Assembly (NCBI GenBank): GCA_019096065.1
Contig: JAGUCH010000009.1
Span: forward strand, 1,374,001-1,438,000
DNA: 64,000 bases
From: Paracyclopina nana
Lineage: Eukaryota > Arthropoda > Copepoda > Cyclopoida > Cyclopettidae
Reading direction: 5' to 3'
Part shown: positions 1 to 11,667 of the stretch, one piece after another
Position numbering within the stretch: the stretch's first letter is position 1
Layout of the letters: each line of letters starts with the position of its first letter
Program-made: the position numbers and the translations under genes
The notes under the pieces: model-generated
The model's input: only the letters and a program-made list of their open reading frames with translations
What the model was told of the DNA's origin: nothing
Databases searched by the model: none

Positions 1-14
1 ATCACTGAGTCAAG

Positions 15-410
15 AGAGCGTTCCCGTATTGGCCTGTTAGTCAAGTTAAGTTAGGTAGAAAGTTAAGTTTAGTTCAGTTCCGTTCCCAGATATTTATGTA
101 GGGTAGAACTTAACTTAGCTTGATTTTATGTAGTACAAGCTTACTTGCCCAGCTACGTTCAGTTGCCAAACTGAACTTAGCAACAAAAAGTGTTTTTACA
201 TGCGTAGTAACTGAAGCTTGCTTCACTGAGAAAAGCTAACTTTGCTCATCAGCTGCTGATGTACAACGCGTTGGCGTGTCAGCTCAGCGGTCAACTGAAC
301 ATTGCTAAAGCGAACAGAACTTGGCTAGTAAAAGCTGAACTTAGCTGATCAAGTAAGGTTGCTGTTTTAGCAACATAACTTGACTAAAAATTCGAATATG
401 GGATCGCCCT
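15..410 (-). mobile_element. 395-bp inverted-repeat element (MITE-like family A), copy 1
   Basis: Reverse-orientation copy of the elements at 7974-8368 and 29341-29733. The ends are imperfect inverted repeats of about 33 bp: one begins GGGCGATCCCATATTCG, the other GGGCGTTCCCGTATTGG, and both then share TAGTCAAGTTA. The interior is full of short AAGTTAAG/AAGTTCAG words and holds no ORF. A TA lies at the right edge (410-411); the left edge has drifted (AGAGCG instead of AGGGCG). The lack of coding capacity and the shared ends indicate a non-autonomous DNA transposon; the superfamily is unknown. Confidence 0.8.
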
Positions 411-1472
411 AAGAAGTCAGCGGCTTTTGGTGCAATTTTTTAATTGTTAATGTCCAATTTATTTTCAGCTCAGCAAAACTATAAAGAGAACACTAATGAG
501 GTAAAATAGTTTTTTTACATCAAGATTCATTCTTTTTAGCTTTTGCATTACGTTTGGCTGGAAGTTACTCAACTATTAAAGTGTAGTTAATCTAGCCCAA
601 AATAGAGCATAATTTGGAGTGTCTAGACATTGATGCAATTTTACTGGCCAAAAGTAGTTACTTCTCTCCTTTGCAGAATTCCGCAATTAGGGTCAGCAGA
701 CATTTTTTCTAGGTTAAAGGTGAGAAGCCATCGATACTTTTTTATGCTCAGAGGAAAACCTTGGCTCTTCCAATAAATCAACTCTATCATTTCCCATTTT
801 TTGCTGCTTAATGACATGTAAGCGCGTCTTCTTCGGGAATATTTCTCATTAGAGCAGCATAAAAAAGGCGGAAAACCATTTGGCAAATTAGCAAAATTAG
901 CCATCATCTTTTGTGCAAAAATGTCGAAGAATAAAAAGTGCAACGGAAACACCACGTGGGCGAATGACATAATAATCAGGAAATCTGGTTGAATTGCAAA
1001 AGTGAAGCACTTCAAATCATTTGAAATTGCGGTTTGCAATATTTTCATTGCGAACAGAAAATTCACACCTGACGAAGACGAAGAAAACATTTGCTCCAAT
1101 TATTTATTGATGCCACAGCTTCAAGCATGATCATCTACAAAATCAAATATTGACATTACGCAACTTTTTCCTTTTAAGATCATTTATTTTTTCAAACCAA
1201 AAATTAAAATTGAAAAATGACGACCGAGGTTCATTTTATGAAAAATTTATCATGAAAATAACAAAAAAGGAAATATAGCCTTTTGAGCAAAGCGTTTTTG
1301 TTGGTAACATCTCGCAATTCAGATGAACGCCGCATTGCAGAAGGGCGTTAACTTGAAATGGTCTAAAGTTTGACCTTAATGTAATCTAATGCTCATTTAC
1401 TATAGAGGATTTCGGTTAAAATGGTGCCCATTTGAAGGCCTTTTTGCAAAGCATCATTATATCATTACGTAC
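411..1472. other. no gene seen; probable Shank intron
   Basis: AT-rich sequence just 3' (minus strand) of the last visible Shank exon. I see no ankyrin-repeat exon here, so the next exon probably lies beyond the left edge. One copy of the 16-bp dispersed word is at 1320-1335 (minus orientation), with a two-mismatch copy at 1902-1917. Confidence 0.5.
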
Positions 1473-4400
1473 CTCCAGTGTTGGCATCTTGGCAATGGAA
1501 GTTCGAGTCGATTCCTTTGGCACACATTTTGTTGACTTTTTCCACATTGTTGCTGATCACATGGTCGATGAACTTTTTGCGAGAAGCCTTCGAATTAATG
1601 GCTTTGAGCTGCTTTTCATCCATGTGCAGCATCTTATACACTCGTCTCTTATACTTGAGCTGCAAAGGAAAAAATGAGAAAAAGTCATATCTGCCTTTAA
1701 TTACTAATGTTCTGTTCATTTATGAGTCGAACTTATTTCCACTACGAAAAGTTGCGTTAAAGACATTTTTCGCAATTTTTGGCTGAAAAGGGGTAATTTG
1801 ATCAAATCACACAAGCAATGCGACCTATTTACTTTCCGTTCACAAAACTGAAAAGACTCGAAATAATAATAAGGGAATAAAATCAACGTTTCTTATTTTT
1901 ATAGATGAACTCGGCATTTTATATCCAATTTGGAGTCACTAGACATTCTTTTTTGACTGATTATTTCGTGCCTTTGGGCACGGCTGCACCAGCCCCAAAA
2001 TGAGTTTGAATGGCCAAAAAACATTTGTGAAGCCCTAGCAGAAAAATATGCAATTCATGGCTGAAGTAACTTAGTGTCAATATTTCATGTCGAGGAAATT
2101 CACTTGTTGTAGCAGCAGCTACGATGACCCTCGTACCACAGCCAATTCCTGCATAAATAACTATTTTGTCATAGTTTTGTTGCAGCTTGTCACTTTCGAT
2201 AGACTACAAAATAATTCCAACATGGCTGCCAAATAGCTAACCAAGCATGGAAATCAGGACAGCAATGATTGAAACGTTATATTGTCTTTTATGACAGCGT
2301 CTGCAAAATATTTTGCACTTTTATCAAGAATTTATTTAGGTAGTCGTAAATGGCTTTGAAAAGAGAAGCAATATTTTCAACACCATTTGACAAGAAACAT
2401 GCAAGCAATTATCATCAGCAAATCATGCAAAGTGATTTTAGCATATTTCTTACAGCCATAAAAAGCCTGGCCCTACTCATCTGCTAACATTTAAGTTATT
2501 CTATTTTGCTTTTTATTTAGCTTGTTTATCTACCTCGTTACTGAAGTGAGCATGGTTTGATAAAAGCTTTGCAATGCAGCCACATTTGCGCTTCATAAAT
2601 AAAATCAGTTCATTTTTTCCACTCAAGTGAGTAATGAAGTCAAATCCCAAACAAGCTTATCAAATTGAATCTGCGATCTGAAATCGCTTTTTATCCTAGT
2701 AGACCAGCTAGGCAATAAATCGAAATTATCAGCTGAACTTACAAGTAACGCAAAAAATGAGCAGTTTACTATAACGAGCAAAAACCTTCTTTTCACGTTT
2801 CGCTCACCTATCAAAATAGCTCTAGAAATCAAAGTCAGTTTTGTGTACTGAAAAAATATGCATGAATTGACCATTTATCTCATTGCTCTGCTCTGTGAAT
2901 TGATAACATGATTAGGCAGAAAAAGTAGGGAGATGGGCAAAAAATGTTGTTTAAAAAAGTTTCAGATGAGCGGGGCATAGATATTTTCAAAGCAGCTGAG
3001 CTGAAACGATTTCGAGTCATGATTGATGAGCTGGCCCACAGTTATATTCCCCTTCTTGAACATGCAGTAAGTGCTTGATTAGATCGTGGATCTGAGATCT
3101 TACTTAAGAAGATCATGACTTGCAACTTGTCGTAAAAAATAGTCGTGGTTTCTCCTTTCCGCGTATAATTGGGCATTTTTCGAGCGGATATTTTGATCGA
3201 CCTTGATGAGCACCTGATCCTGATCTTAATTGGCAGATTTACTCCTCTCAGAGAAGAACAATTGAAGGTCATCAATTCGGCCAAATTTGTATTCAATTGC
3301 CACCTACGAGGTGCTAATTGAAAATTAGCCGCTGAGCAACTTCCAATGAAAAATGGAAGACATGATGGTCTGCATAATAATGCGCAGGTTAATTGACGTA
3401 CACAGAATGTAATATCATCCAAGTCGAAATTGCCCATGGGAAATTACCCCACATCGATCCCGATCATTTGCCAAAATACCATGGCTACCAATGAGAGAAA
3501 CCTAATGTGGCGTTCATCTATAGCATGTATATACCAAAATGCACCTCGTCATTTTGACAAAAAAGTTACGTTGAACTCTGCCAATTTTTAAGTAAAGACT
3601 ATTTTTTCATATGCCATCTTTCAAAATAATGAGACCCGATTGCAGTTCCTCATAGGCGAGTTCAATTCGCAGAAGTGAAATGAAGTTGAGGAAAATTGTC
3701 AAAATGTTCGTACATGAACCCCACATTTTGTACAAATGATGCCCATGATGGCTGAACTCCTGGAATTCATAATAATGATGTACAATCCCAATTTACAATT
3801 GGAAACCCTCAATGTCATCGCATGAGGAGTAAGTATGCCTAAGCATAAATTGAGTTGTGTAGTTAATATACGAGGCTTCTTATAGTTGGCATGCATCCAA
3901 GAAATTGAAAGAACTACCTCAAGGTATCCAATGGGCCCTGGAAATGGATATTCGGAAAGTCTCCTCTCTTCATCCAGGAACTTTCCAGCCTTTCCGTTGG
4001 AAGGTGGCAAGAAAAGGCCATAATTGAAGCTCTCCTCGAGCTCCTGTAAAAACAACAGCAAATTAGAAATGATGCAAAATTTCAAGCAAACTCTATGGCT
4101 TATTATCTTCCGCGTCTTTGATCGTAGCATGGTTGCGGTTGTTATCGGTTCTTATTTACTGACGAGGTTGCAATGTCAGTTAATAAGAAGCGATAACAAC
4201 CGTAACCAAGTCACGATCAAAGACGCGGAAGATAATGAGCCTATAAGCAGTGTTTGAGGATGAAACGAGCAAGCAAGTTTTGGGCGTAATTTATACCATC
4301 TAAAGATGCAATAAAAACTACGGTTACAAGATTGTAATTAGAGTCAAAAATTGATTGGAAGAAATTGCTGCAGGCATTTTCTGTCAAAACACAGAGGGAC

Positions 4401-7400
4401 AAACCATGTCAAGGCTGCTAGCAAAGCTCGAATTTGAATTTAAAAAATGGTAGTTTAACATCAAATTCGTTCCTCTCGTCATCACTTGGATGATTTTTCA
4501 CGGTGTTTTTTTCCCTTGCTGAGGGTCAAAAGCCATTTTTGGAACAAAAAGCATTAAATGACATGCATGCAAAAACTACTAGGAGTCATGACCAAAAGTA
4601 GACGTTTTTCCACATAGGAAAACATACCCGAAACCAGTCAGCAACCTTAAAAATGTAGGAGAAAAAGGAAGAAGAATTATTATCATGAAGGAGGAAGGTC
4701 AGACACACAGTGGAAATTCTTCTTGTTTTCTGGCCGCATCTGCTGCTTTTGAGAATGACCTAATTGTTTCACCTTCGGGTGCCCAATTTTTCACTAGACT
4801 GACTGATCGGAAACGGGACCCAATTCATCAACCCGATGGTAAGATAAGAAATTCTGGAATTTCACGATTAAATACCTTCCTAGCTGCCGATACGTTCATT
4901 TACATGAAATACCGTATCGTGACGACATTCCAATTTTTCTACTTTTAAAAGGACTATTTTTTGCCGGTATAAAGTTTCCTAATTAAACAGTCTCCAAAAG
5001 TTAATAAGAAAAATATTTTTTAGGAGGAAAAATAATTGCTGTAGTAGATGAGCACACCTTTGATCATGTAGGGATTAAGCTCAAAAATGGAGAGTCCCGT
5101 TATGAGAATGGGCAATGACGATGCAGTTTTGTCGTGAAAAATCTGAAAATCTTTCGAAGCAATGAAAACAATTTCAAGAAGGTTTTAGGGTCAACCGCAA
5201 TCAAGCTGCACAGCACAAAACGTGACTCGATTTCTAACTTTGGTACGGTTAATTTCATAATTTCCAATAGCCACATAATGATCGAAAACGCCCACCAAAT
5301 TGCCGCATCATAAACACATAAACCTTGAAAAAGCCTTATCTTTCACATCCTTAAAAATAATTGCCCCAAAGTCCAAAATGGAACAAAAAGCTGTCTGGTT
5401 CACTCTTTTTGGAAGAGCTTGGAATAGCGGCATTTTTAGCATCTATTCACTTTTTAAAAGCGTCTTTTCCCTAACGACTGAAATTTCAGCTGCGATAACT
5501 CAAACAAAATATGAAGAAATCTATCAAATCTCGTTTCTCGGCCATTAGATATAAATACTTCATTCAGTCAAATACATGTTCAAGGAATACGATTTCCTTA
5601 TACACATTGAAAAAAAGGCCACTTTGTCAATTTTGGTGACCTCAATTTGTCACTATTTCAGACTTGTCTGAAAGTAGGGTGCTCCTAAAGCAACTTTTTT
5701 GTCTCTTCTAGGGTTTGCCAAAAAAAAGTTGATCTGACTGATACTTGAAGATGACATATTGCTTGACGAGAAAAAAGTATCCTACTTGAAGGTAGACACA
5801 GCTTCATGTAGTAAAGAGAGTCATGCCAAATTAAATGTGATTTTCTTCCCAAGGAAGTGCAAAATGAACTCAAGTGAGAAGACACAAAAGGTCAGCAATT
5901 GATCAATTAAAGTCGAGCTTTTGTAGGATTGACAGCCTGAAACTGAAATTCGTGAGATTTTTTTCAACATCTAGTTGACAGATGAACAATTATGTGCATC
6001 TCTTGTGCAATCCTTCAAATTAGTCCACTCGTATTTAATTACATCCTGACATAAATGCACACTAAGCAGGTCAATCATATATGAATTTCCAAGAATCATT
6101 ACTATGGCAAAAATAACAATGTCAGTTTGGAAAACTGAAGGCAAAATTGAGAACTGAGAGATCATTTGATACAAGAAAAGTGAATTTTTTCACAACAAGG
6201 AACTGCGATGATCACCACTTGAAATGACGCATCAAAAGGGAGTTCATTATGTATGAGAAGAAGATAAAGAAGACATCTCTGCTTTAAAAGGGTTAACCAG
6301 CTATGAACAAGATTGTCAGTCATGTCCAATTCCGCGCATGAGATATTTCGTGAGGATGCCAAAAAAGGAGTCGCTCTGAAGGTCAAACGTTTTAATCTTG
6401 ATGTTTGCTTTATGCTATTCCAGTGCTACAATAACAGGGCTGCTAATAAGAGCGCTCAAAGGCATTTCTCAGCCGGGTGTGATACTTAGCATAGTTTCAC
6501 TTTGAGGACTCATAAAAAAGGCAGACCTACCCTGCAATTTGCCATTGTTGCGGCTGTTGTCTATTATGAGGAAGGCAGCTTCTTCACCCAGGAAAATAAT
6601 GCATGACTGGCACCTTTACATATACAAAATGAGTTGTAATTTCTTTCCTGGGCTGAGAAATGAAAGGTTCGGCACTAGCAATGTCAGCAAGCTAAGAGGC
6701 TTTTCGGACATGAAAACTTTTTTTGCTCGCACACACAATTGCAGGTTAGGCTCAAAAACAGCTAGGCCTAGAGTGCAAAGCCTCGAGGTTTCATGACCCG
6801 TTCACTTGCGTCAAAAAAGTTGTTTTTGCGACATTTTCGCATTTTTGACGAAATTCAGAGTTCACATTGAAATCAGCATTAATTTTTCCAGCATAGCTGT
6901 AAGAGCATCAAGCTGAGATTCGAAATCACCTTTATTTTAAGATTTTCGCATGAAATGGGCATTTGGCATAAAGTATATACCTTATTATGCAGTGCAAATC
7001 AGGGAGTACAATTTCACTTCTTTTTAAAAAAATCTAGGCGCTATCTCAAGTGAAAAATCTTGCAAAAATTGCTTCATAGAGCTACAGCTAATATAAGGAG
7101 CAAGTACGCTCAAACATTTAGAAAAAGAGCTACGTGAGCCTAAGCTCATAAAAATGCAATTGAAAGTCATCCTTGATAAATCGCAATAAATACGCGCGCG
7201 TTTATATTCAGTGCTTGCATAATTTCTCGCTGTGTGTATAACAATTCAGCTCGTTCGCAAGCTACAACATTTTAAGACAGGTTAGCAAAGCGAGGCACTG
7301 TTAAGATCGTCATTTTCTCAGTCAACACTTGATACCAAAATTGAGCTAGACGCGAGGCTATATTTTTAAGGCCTATTTTTGTGCTTTTCCAATTTTCTAG

Positions 7401-7727
7401 CGTCACTTTGTCGCACCTTGCTTAGTTGACATGAGAGCGAGCCAAAGAGTTATTTTACGGCCAAACTGCTCAGCATACCATATAAAGGGACGTATGAATA
7501 CAAATTGGTGGTGTTACCTTTGGGAGAGCCGCCAATGCCTGTTGTTTTACTTCCCAAATCACCTCGTCTTTGTGGTACTGCAGGCATTTCTCCACATTCA
7601 GTTCTGGCACTCCGATTCGAACCAGCACCAAGTTGTTCGACTGCGAGCTCGACGAGTTCACCGACAATGTGTCGGCCTCCATCATCATTTTCACAGACAC
7701 TCGAAGGGGCTCATAGAAGCAGCATCC
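1473..7727 (-). CDS. Shank: Shank-family postsynaptic scaffold protein, N-terminal part (3 exons, gene continues off the left edge)
   Basis: Three minus-strand exons join in frame: 7518-7727 (70 codons, donor GTAACA), 3918-4043 (42 codons, donor GTAGTT) and 1473-1659 (62 codons plus 1 nt, donor GTACGT). Each follows a pyrimidine-rich tract ending in AG. Together they encode the Shank N-terminal SPN (ubiquitin-like) domain, starting LVLVRIGVPELNVEKCL, then SFNYGLFLPPSNGKAGKFLDE and YKRRVYKM, followed by the start of the ankyrin-repeat region (KKFIDHV, DSNFHC). In known Shank proteins the SPN-ankyrin unit comes before SH3, PDZ and SAM domains and organises the postsynaptic density. Those later domains are not in the window. 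Translation may start at the ATG run at 7686-7688 (MMMEADTLS) or in an earlier exon, since the frame is open up to the acceptor at 7728. Introns are 3474 and 2258 bp. The family call is firm; the number of missing exons is unknown. Confidence 0.88.
1660..3917. other. Shank intron, no other gene seen
   Basis: AT-rich intron between the second and third visible Shank exons. It contains one exact copy of the 16-bp dispersed word (3505-3520, plus orientation). The open frames here are short and show no codon-like composition. Confidence 0.5.
4097..4241. repeat. 145-bp snapback (foldback) repeat
   Basis: Almost the whole segment is one hairpin. Arms of about 68 nt, including ATCTTCCGCGTCTTTGATCG and its reverse complement, flank a 10-nt loop (AGGTTGCAAT). 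TAT lies on both outer edges, consistent with a TA-type target duplication. It sits 54 nt upstream (minus strand) of the Shank exon at 3918-4043, inside the intron. It is probably a tiny MITE; a small-RNA hairpin precursor is an alternative. Confidence 0.75.
4242..7517. other. Shank intron, nothing recognised
   Basis: AT-rich intron sequence of the Shank gene. Open frames of up to about 85 codons on both strands match no family I know and lack the base composition of the exons. Confidence 0.5.
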
Positions 7728-7973
7728 CTGCAAAAGCGAAAAAAGACACATAATTACCACCTAGCTAAATATGGCAGCCAGGTTTGCATGTCTCATTGGA
7801 ATTAAGGCCACTGACAAAGATTTTTTTTCTTTCAGGCACTTCTCATCTACTTCCATTTTGGAAGTCTAACGATATTTTTGATCTTGTCATGCAATGCCAC
7901 TTTTTATTTCACTAGTGAATTTGACTCAAATTAAGCCGAGTAAAAAGACTGAACGCTAGCTGATGTAGTCAGT

Positions 7974-8368
7974 AGGGCGATCCCATATTCGAATTTTTAG
8001 TCAAGTTACGTTGCTAAAACAGCAACCTTACTTGATCAGCTAAGTTCAGCTTGTTCTAGCCAAGTTCGGTTCGTTTTAGCAATGTCAGTTGACCGCTGAG
8101 CTGACACGCCAACGCGTTGTACATCAGCAGCTGATGAGCAAAGTTAGCTTTTTCTCAATTAAGCGAACTTAAGTTACTACGCATATGAGAACACTTTTTG
8201 TAGCTAAGTTCAGTTTGGCAACTGAACTTAGCTGGGCAAGTAAGCTAGTACTACATAAAATCAAGCTAAGTTATGTTCTACCTACATAAATATCTGGGAA
8301 CGGAACTGAACCAAACTTAACTTTCTACCTAACTTAACTTGACTAACAGGCCAATACGGGAACGCCCT
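7974..8368 (+). mobile_element. 395-bp inverted-repeat element (MITE-like family A), copy 2
   Basis: The best-preserved copy. It starts AGGGCGATCCCATATTCG and ends GGGAACGCCCT, with TA at both borders (7973-7974 and 8368-8369), so the target duplication is TA. The imperfect terminal repeats are about 33 bp. There is no coding capacity. It lies about 250 bp upstream of the first visible Shank exon, so it may be in the promoter or an upstream intron. A TA duplication suggests Tc1/mariner-type mobilisation, but the end sequence is not one I recognise. Confidence 0.85.
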
Positions 8369-10421
8369 AGTTAAGTAAAAATACTGAAAATAGCTTTCCT
8401 CTAGTCTACCCTTCATTTGCTTATTTAGGGAACAGTTCTGAATTTGTCAGGTTGTTTGGCCATAACGTGACTCCATTGTTTGGGAAATTCTGTTTTCCTC
8501 ACCCTAGGCACCAAGTAATTTTGAGAGCATGCATCTCGCACTCTCAGTTAGCCCCCTAAAAACTGACATTTTAGCAAGTATGCTAAAACACCAGTCCCAG
8601 AAGAAAATTTGACCAGATTCATTTGAAGAGCTTCCTGTCTCTCACGACACTGAAAAGCAGGTAGCTTTTAACGCAAGATCTTCATGAAATGACCCAGTTT
8701 TGGTGAGAGAATCAGACATTTACCCTCATATTTTTACATTTTTCCACTCCACCAAGGAAAGAAAAAGAAACAATAGGAACTTTCATTTTTGAGTGGTAGT
8801 CTGCTACTTAGTAGTAGCTGCTTGTGAAGTTAATTGCCATCTTTAGCAATGCATGATTGGCTGCTTTATGTTCACAATCTCGAATCTCGAATCTTGTGCA
8901 GTCATTGGAATGAAATTAATTTTTGCAGCGGTCACCCTGGTCATACTATATGCATATGAGGTGTGAGCTTGACTGACAAATCTACGTGAAAAAATGCTGG
9001 AAAATGTGGTGGTCATCTAAAAAAGTCGATAAAAATCCAAATACAAAAATAACCTGTTTCAAGCACTTTTTTTAAGGTCTAGAGAATGACAATCGACTCG
9101 TTTACTACTGAGGCATCAAACGATTGCAATTCACGAAAAAACAAATGAAGCAACTTGTCAGTTTTCTGAAATGACAAAAAAAATTTAACTTTATAGTCTA
9201 CTATATAAAATAATTGTAAATTCATAAATAGTCTTAAAATTCACAGAATCAGTCTTCATAATAAATTAATCTCAGTGATTTCTCATATGAGAAATAGATT
9301 ATGCGTAGAAAAAAGTATTAAAAACCTTTGCTTGAGCATTGTGAAATTCAGAGCAGATGACCGCCACATAGTAGTGAGTAAGTAGCAGAACTTTCCTTGC
9401 CAGTTGCAGCTATCTGAGATTTTCCAACAAAGACTCGTTTGAGCTCAAGACATATAAACTTGACCACACACGCCCAGCAAGTCTTTGCAAAATAATTGAT
9501 TCTTCGTTCGGCCTGAAGTGCCTTAAAAGGACACACACAACATCCGGACATGAAATTTTGCACACAGCGATTTGGAAACCAATTACCCACTTAAGCAAAC
9601 ATCCTATGAAGTAGTGTTGCACAATTCCTTCAAACTTGAACTGATGAGTGTGAACACTCTGTACATTCGACTCCCACTTCGCACACTGGTCAGTCAGTTT
9701 TTAATGCCTCGCCCACCGTGTTTTTGAGCTCTCAAACTTAAAAACCGTAAGAGTGGTCTGTGTGTGTGTGTAAACCTGTCATACTTTGGATCTGTAAAAA
9801 GAGCTAATTTCTTGACATGCATTTTTTAAAGCCAAAATACATCAACTTCAGCCTGTCAGATGCCATAAATTCAGCAGTAGACAAATGCTCATCAAATTCA
9901 CATTTTGACAATCTTTTTACTTTCAGCAGTATTTTTTGACGGTTTTCCAGTAATGAGACTCAAGTTACATTCTTTCGATTCCTTTTCAGTTCGCAAGGCT
10001 GGATTTTACTGCGTTATAAGTATTTTAACGTGGATTAACGTAGCGAAAAGCTTTTTTGATTTGACAACCAGTGTGTGGCCTTCTTTCTGATGCCACCAGA
10101 ATGGCGTCATTTGAAAAATTCCATGCATTTGCAAAGTATGCGTGGAAAGAAGAAAAATGGCTGCTACCAAAATTCCTGCTTCCTCCTTGGAATACAAATC
10201 ACCATGATTGTTGCATTTTCTGGGCATTTCGTGATTGTCATAGCCTCATAATTATTGCTAAGTGATTGATTGACGCGATCGCATATTATGGGCCTTTTTC
10301 CCACATTCCAAAGCCTACAGCATATGTTGGAAAACTCCCATTTATCAAATAAATCTGATCATGATGCTTTTCCATTTTCCATGCACTATTCATGTTTTGC
10401 CACCATGTACTGCTAACTTTC
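8369..10421. other. no gene seen; contains a convergent pair of the 16-bp dispersed word
   Basis: AT-rich non-coding sequence. The word ATGYGGYGKTCATCTR occurs at 9004-9019 (plus) and 9354-9369 (minus), facing inward around 334 bp. A short TG run lies near 9760. Confidence 0.5.
9004..9369. repeat. 366-bp segment bounded by inverted 16-bp words (candidate micro-element)
   Basis: Both ends match ATGYGGYGKTCATCTR read inward. The same arrangement occurs at 19735-19856. The interior is AT-rich with no ORF. I could not see a clear target duplication, so an element is inferred only from the repeated convergent layout. Confidence 0.4.
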
Positions 10422-11477
10422 TTTCTCTACCGGTAACCGAAAATCCCTGGTTAGGTTTCAATTTCCAAATAGTTCTCAGTTTATTTCTCTACCAAGACAA
10501 AATGTAAACAAATACATTGGGAAAAGAATTAACCAGGGGAATTTTTTTCCCGGGAAAAAAAATCACCTGGCGAATTTTTTTCCCACACAATTTGTAGCCT
10601 TGAGTAGCCACTATGTGATGGAGTTGCTGCCGTGTGCGGGAGACGCTGCCAGATGCGGGAAACGCTGCTAGGGGCGGAAGACGCTTCCGGGTGCGGGAGC
10701 TTCAAATTGCCGTCTTGGTCTTGAGCAGCCTCAATATTTGCAGTAAAGACGCTGCTGTGTGCGGGGAGACGCTGCCGGGTGGGGAGACGCTGCCGGGTGC
10801 GGTAGACGCTGCCAGGTGGGGAGACGCTGCTGGGTGCGGGAGATCGGGAGATGCTGCCGGTAGTGGAAACGCTGCCAGGTGTGGAGATCCTGCCAGGCGC
10901 GAGAGACGCTGCCAGGTGGGGGAGACGCTGCCGGGTGGGGGAGACGCTTCTGGGTGCGGGGGACGCTGCCGGGTTCGGGAGCCTCAAATTGCCGTCTTGG
11001 TCTTGAGCAGCCTCAAGTTGAAGTAAAAAAACCGCTGCTGGGTGCGGGAGACGCTGCCGGGTGTGGAGACGCTGCCGGGTGCGGGAGATCGGGAGATGCT
11101 GCCGGGTGCGGGAGATCGGGAGATGCTGCCGGGTGTGGAGACGCTGCCGGGTGCGAGACGGTGCCAGGTTGGGGAGACGCTCCAGGGTGGGGGAGACGCA
11201 GCCGGGTGGGGTAGACGCTGCTGGGTGCTGGGGACGCTGCCGGGTGTGGGAGCCTCAAATTGCTGTCTTGGTCTTGAGCAGCCTCAATTTGCAGTTAAAG
11301 TTTTGTAACACTGCACTTGCAGCGTAATCAGTAATGGCGTCAACTAATCAACTTGTTGTCAGAGACTCAGCTGAGATCCGCTACTGGGATCAAAGTATGA
11401 TGGATCGAAATAGTAGGTCGAGCTTGTCTTGGAATTTCAACAAACCTGGGATTTTCGGTTACTGTTAGAGAAAAATG
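10422..11477. repeat. composite repeat with about 45-bp inverted ends around a GC-rich minisatellite
   Basis: Left-end sequence around 10427-10470 (GTAACCGAAAATCCC) is repeated as its reverse complement around 11431-11472 (GGGATTTTCGGTTAC), with further similarity on both sides. Between them are a short palindrome at 10532-10570 (ATTTTTTTCCCGGGAAAAAA core) and the minisatellite. This suggests the whole 1.05 kb is one inserted unit. Confidence 0.55.
10610..11310. repeat. GC-rich minisatellite, core about GACGCTGCCGGGTGCGGGA
   Basis: More than twenty degenerate copies of a 15-21-bp unit, GC-rich in AT-rich surroundings. A higher-order unit of 271-282 bp is marked by three copies of TCAAATTGCCGTCTTGGTC followed by TTGAGCAGCCTCAA, starting at 10702, 10984 and 11255. 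Open frames on both strands simply reflect the absence of stop codons in the unit, so they are not annotated as genes. The G-rich plus strand could form G-quadruplexes. Confidence 0.9.
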
Positions 11478-11479
11478 AA

Positions 11480-11667
11480 TCCCTACCACCCTCAGCAAAA
11501 GTTAGACCCCGCGAAAAATCCCTGATCGGCCGGGAAAAATTTGAGAACCTCGCACATTTTTCATTTCCTCGCTGCGCTCGGATGAAAAATAGTTGCTCGG
11601 TTCTCAAATTTTTCCCGACCTCTCAGGGATTTTTCTTGGGGTCTAACTTTTGCTGAGGAGGTAGGGA
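11480..11667. repeat. 188-bp foldback repeat
   Basis: Two arms of about 86 nt, near-perfect inverted copies, contain TCAGCAAAAGTTAGACCCC (left) and GGGGTCTAACTTTTGCTGA (right). They flank a 14-nt loop with the sequence TCGCTGCGCTCG. It directly abuts the inverted end of the composite repeat to its left. Confidence 0.85.

Noticed and set aside
10529-11327. Several overlapping open frames of 80-150 codons on both strands
   Set aside because: They translate a minisatellite whose unit happens to lack stop codons; all frames are equally repetitive.
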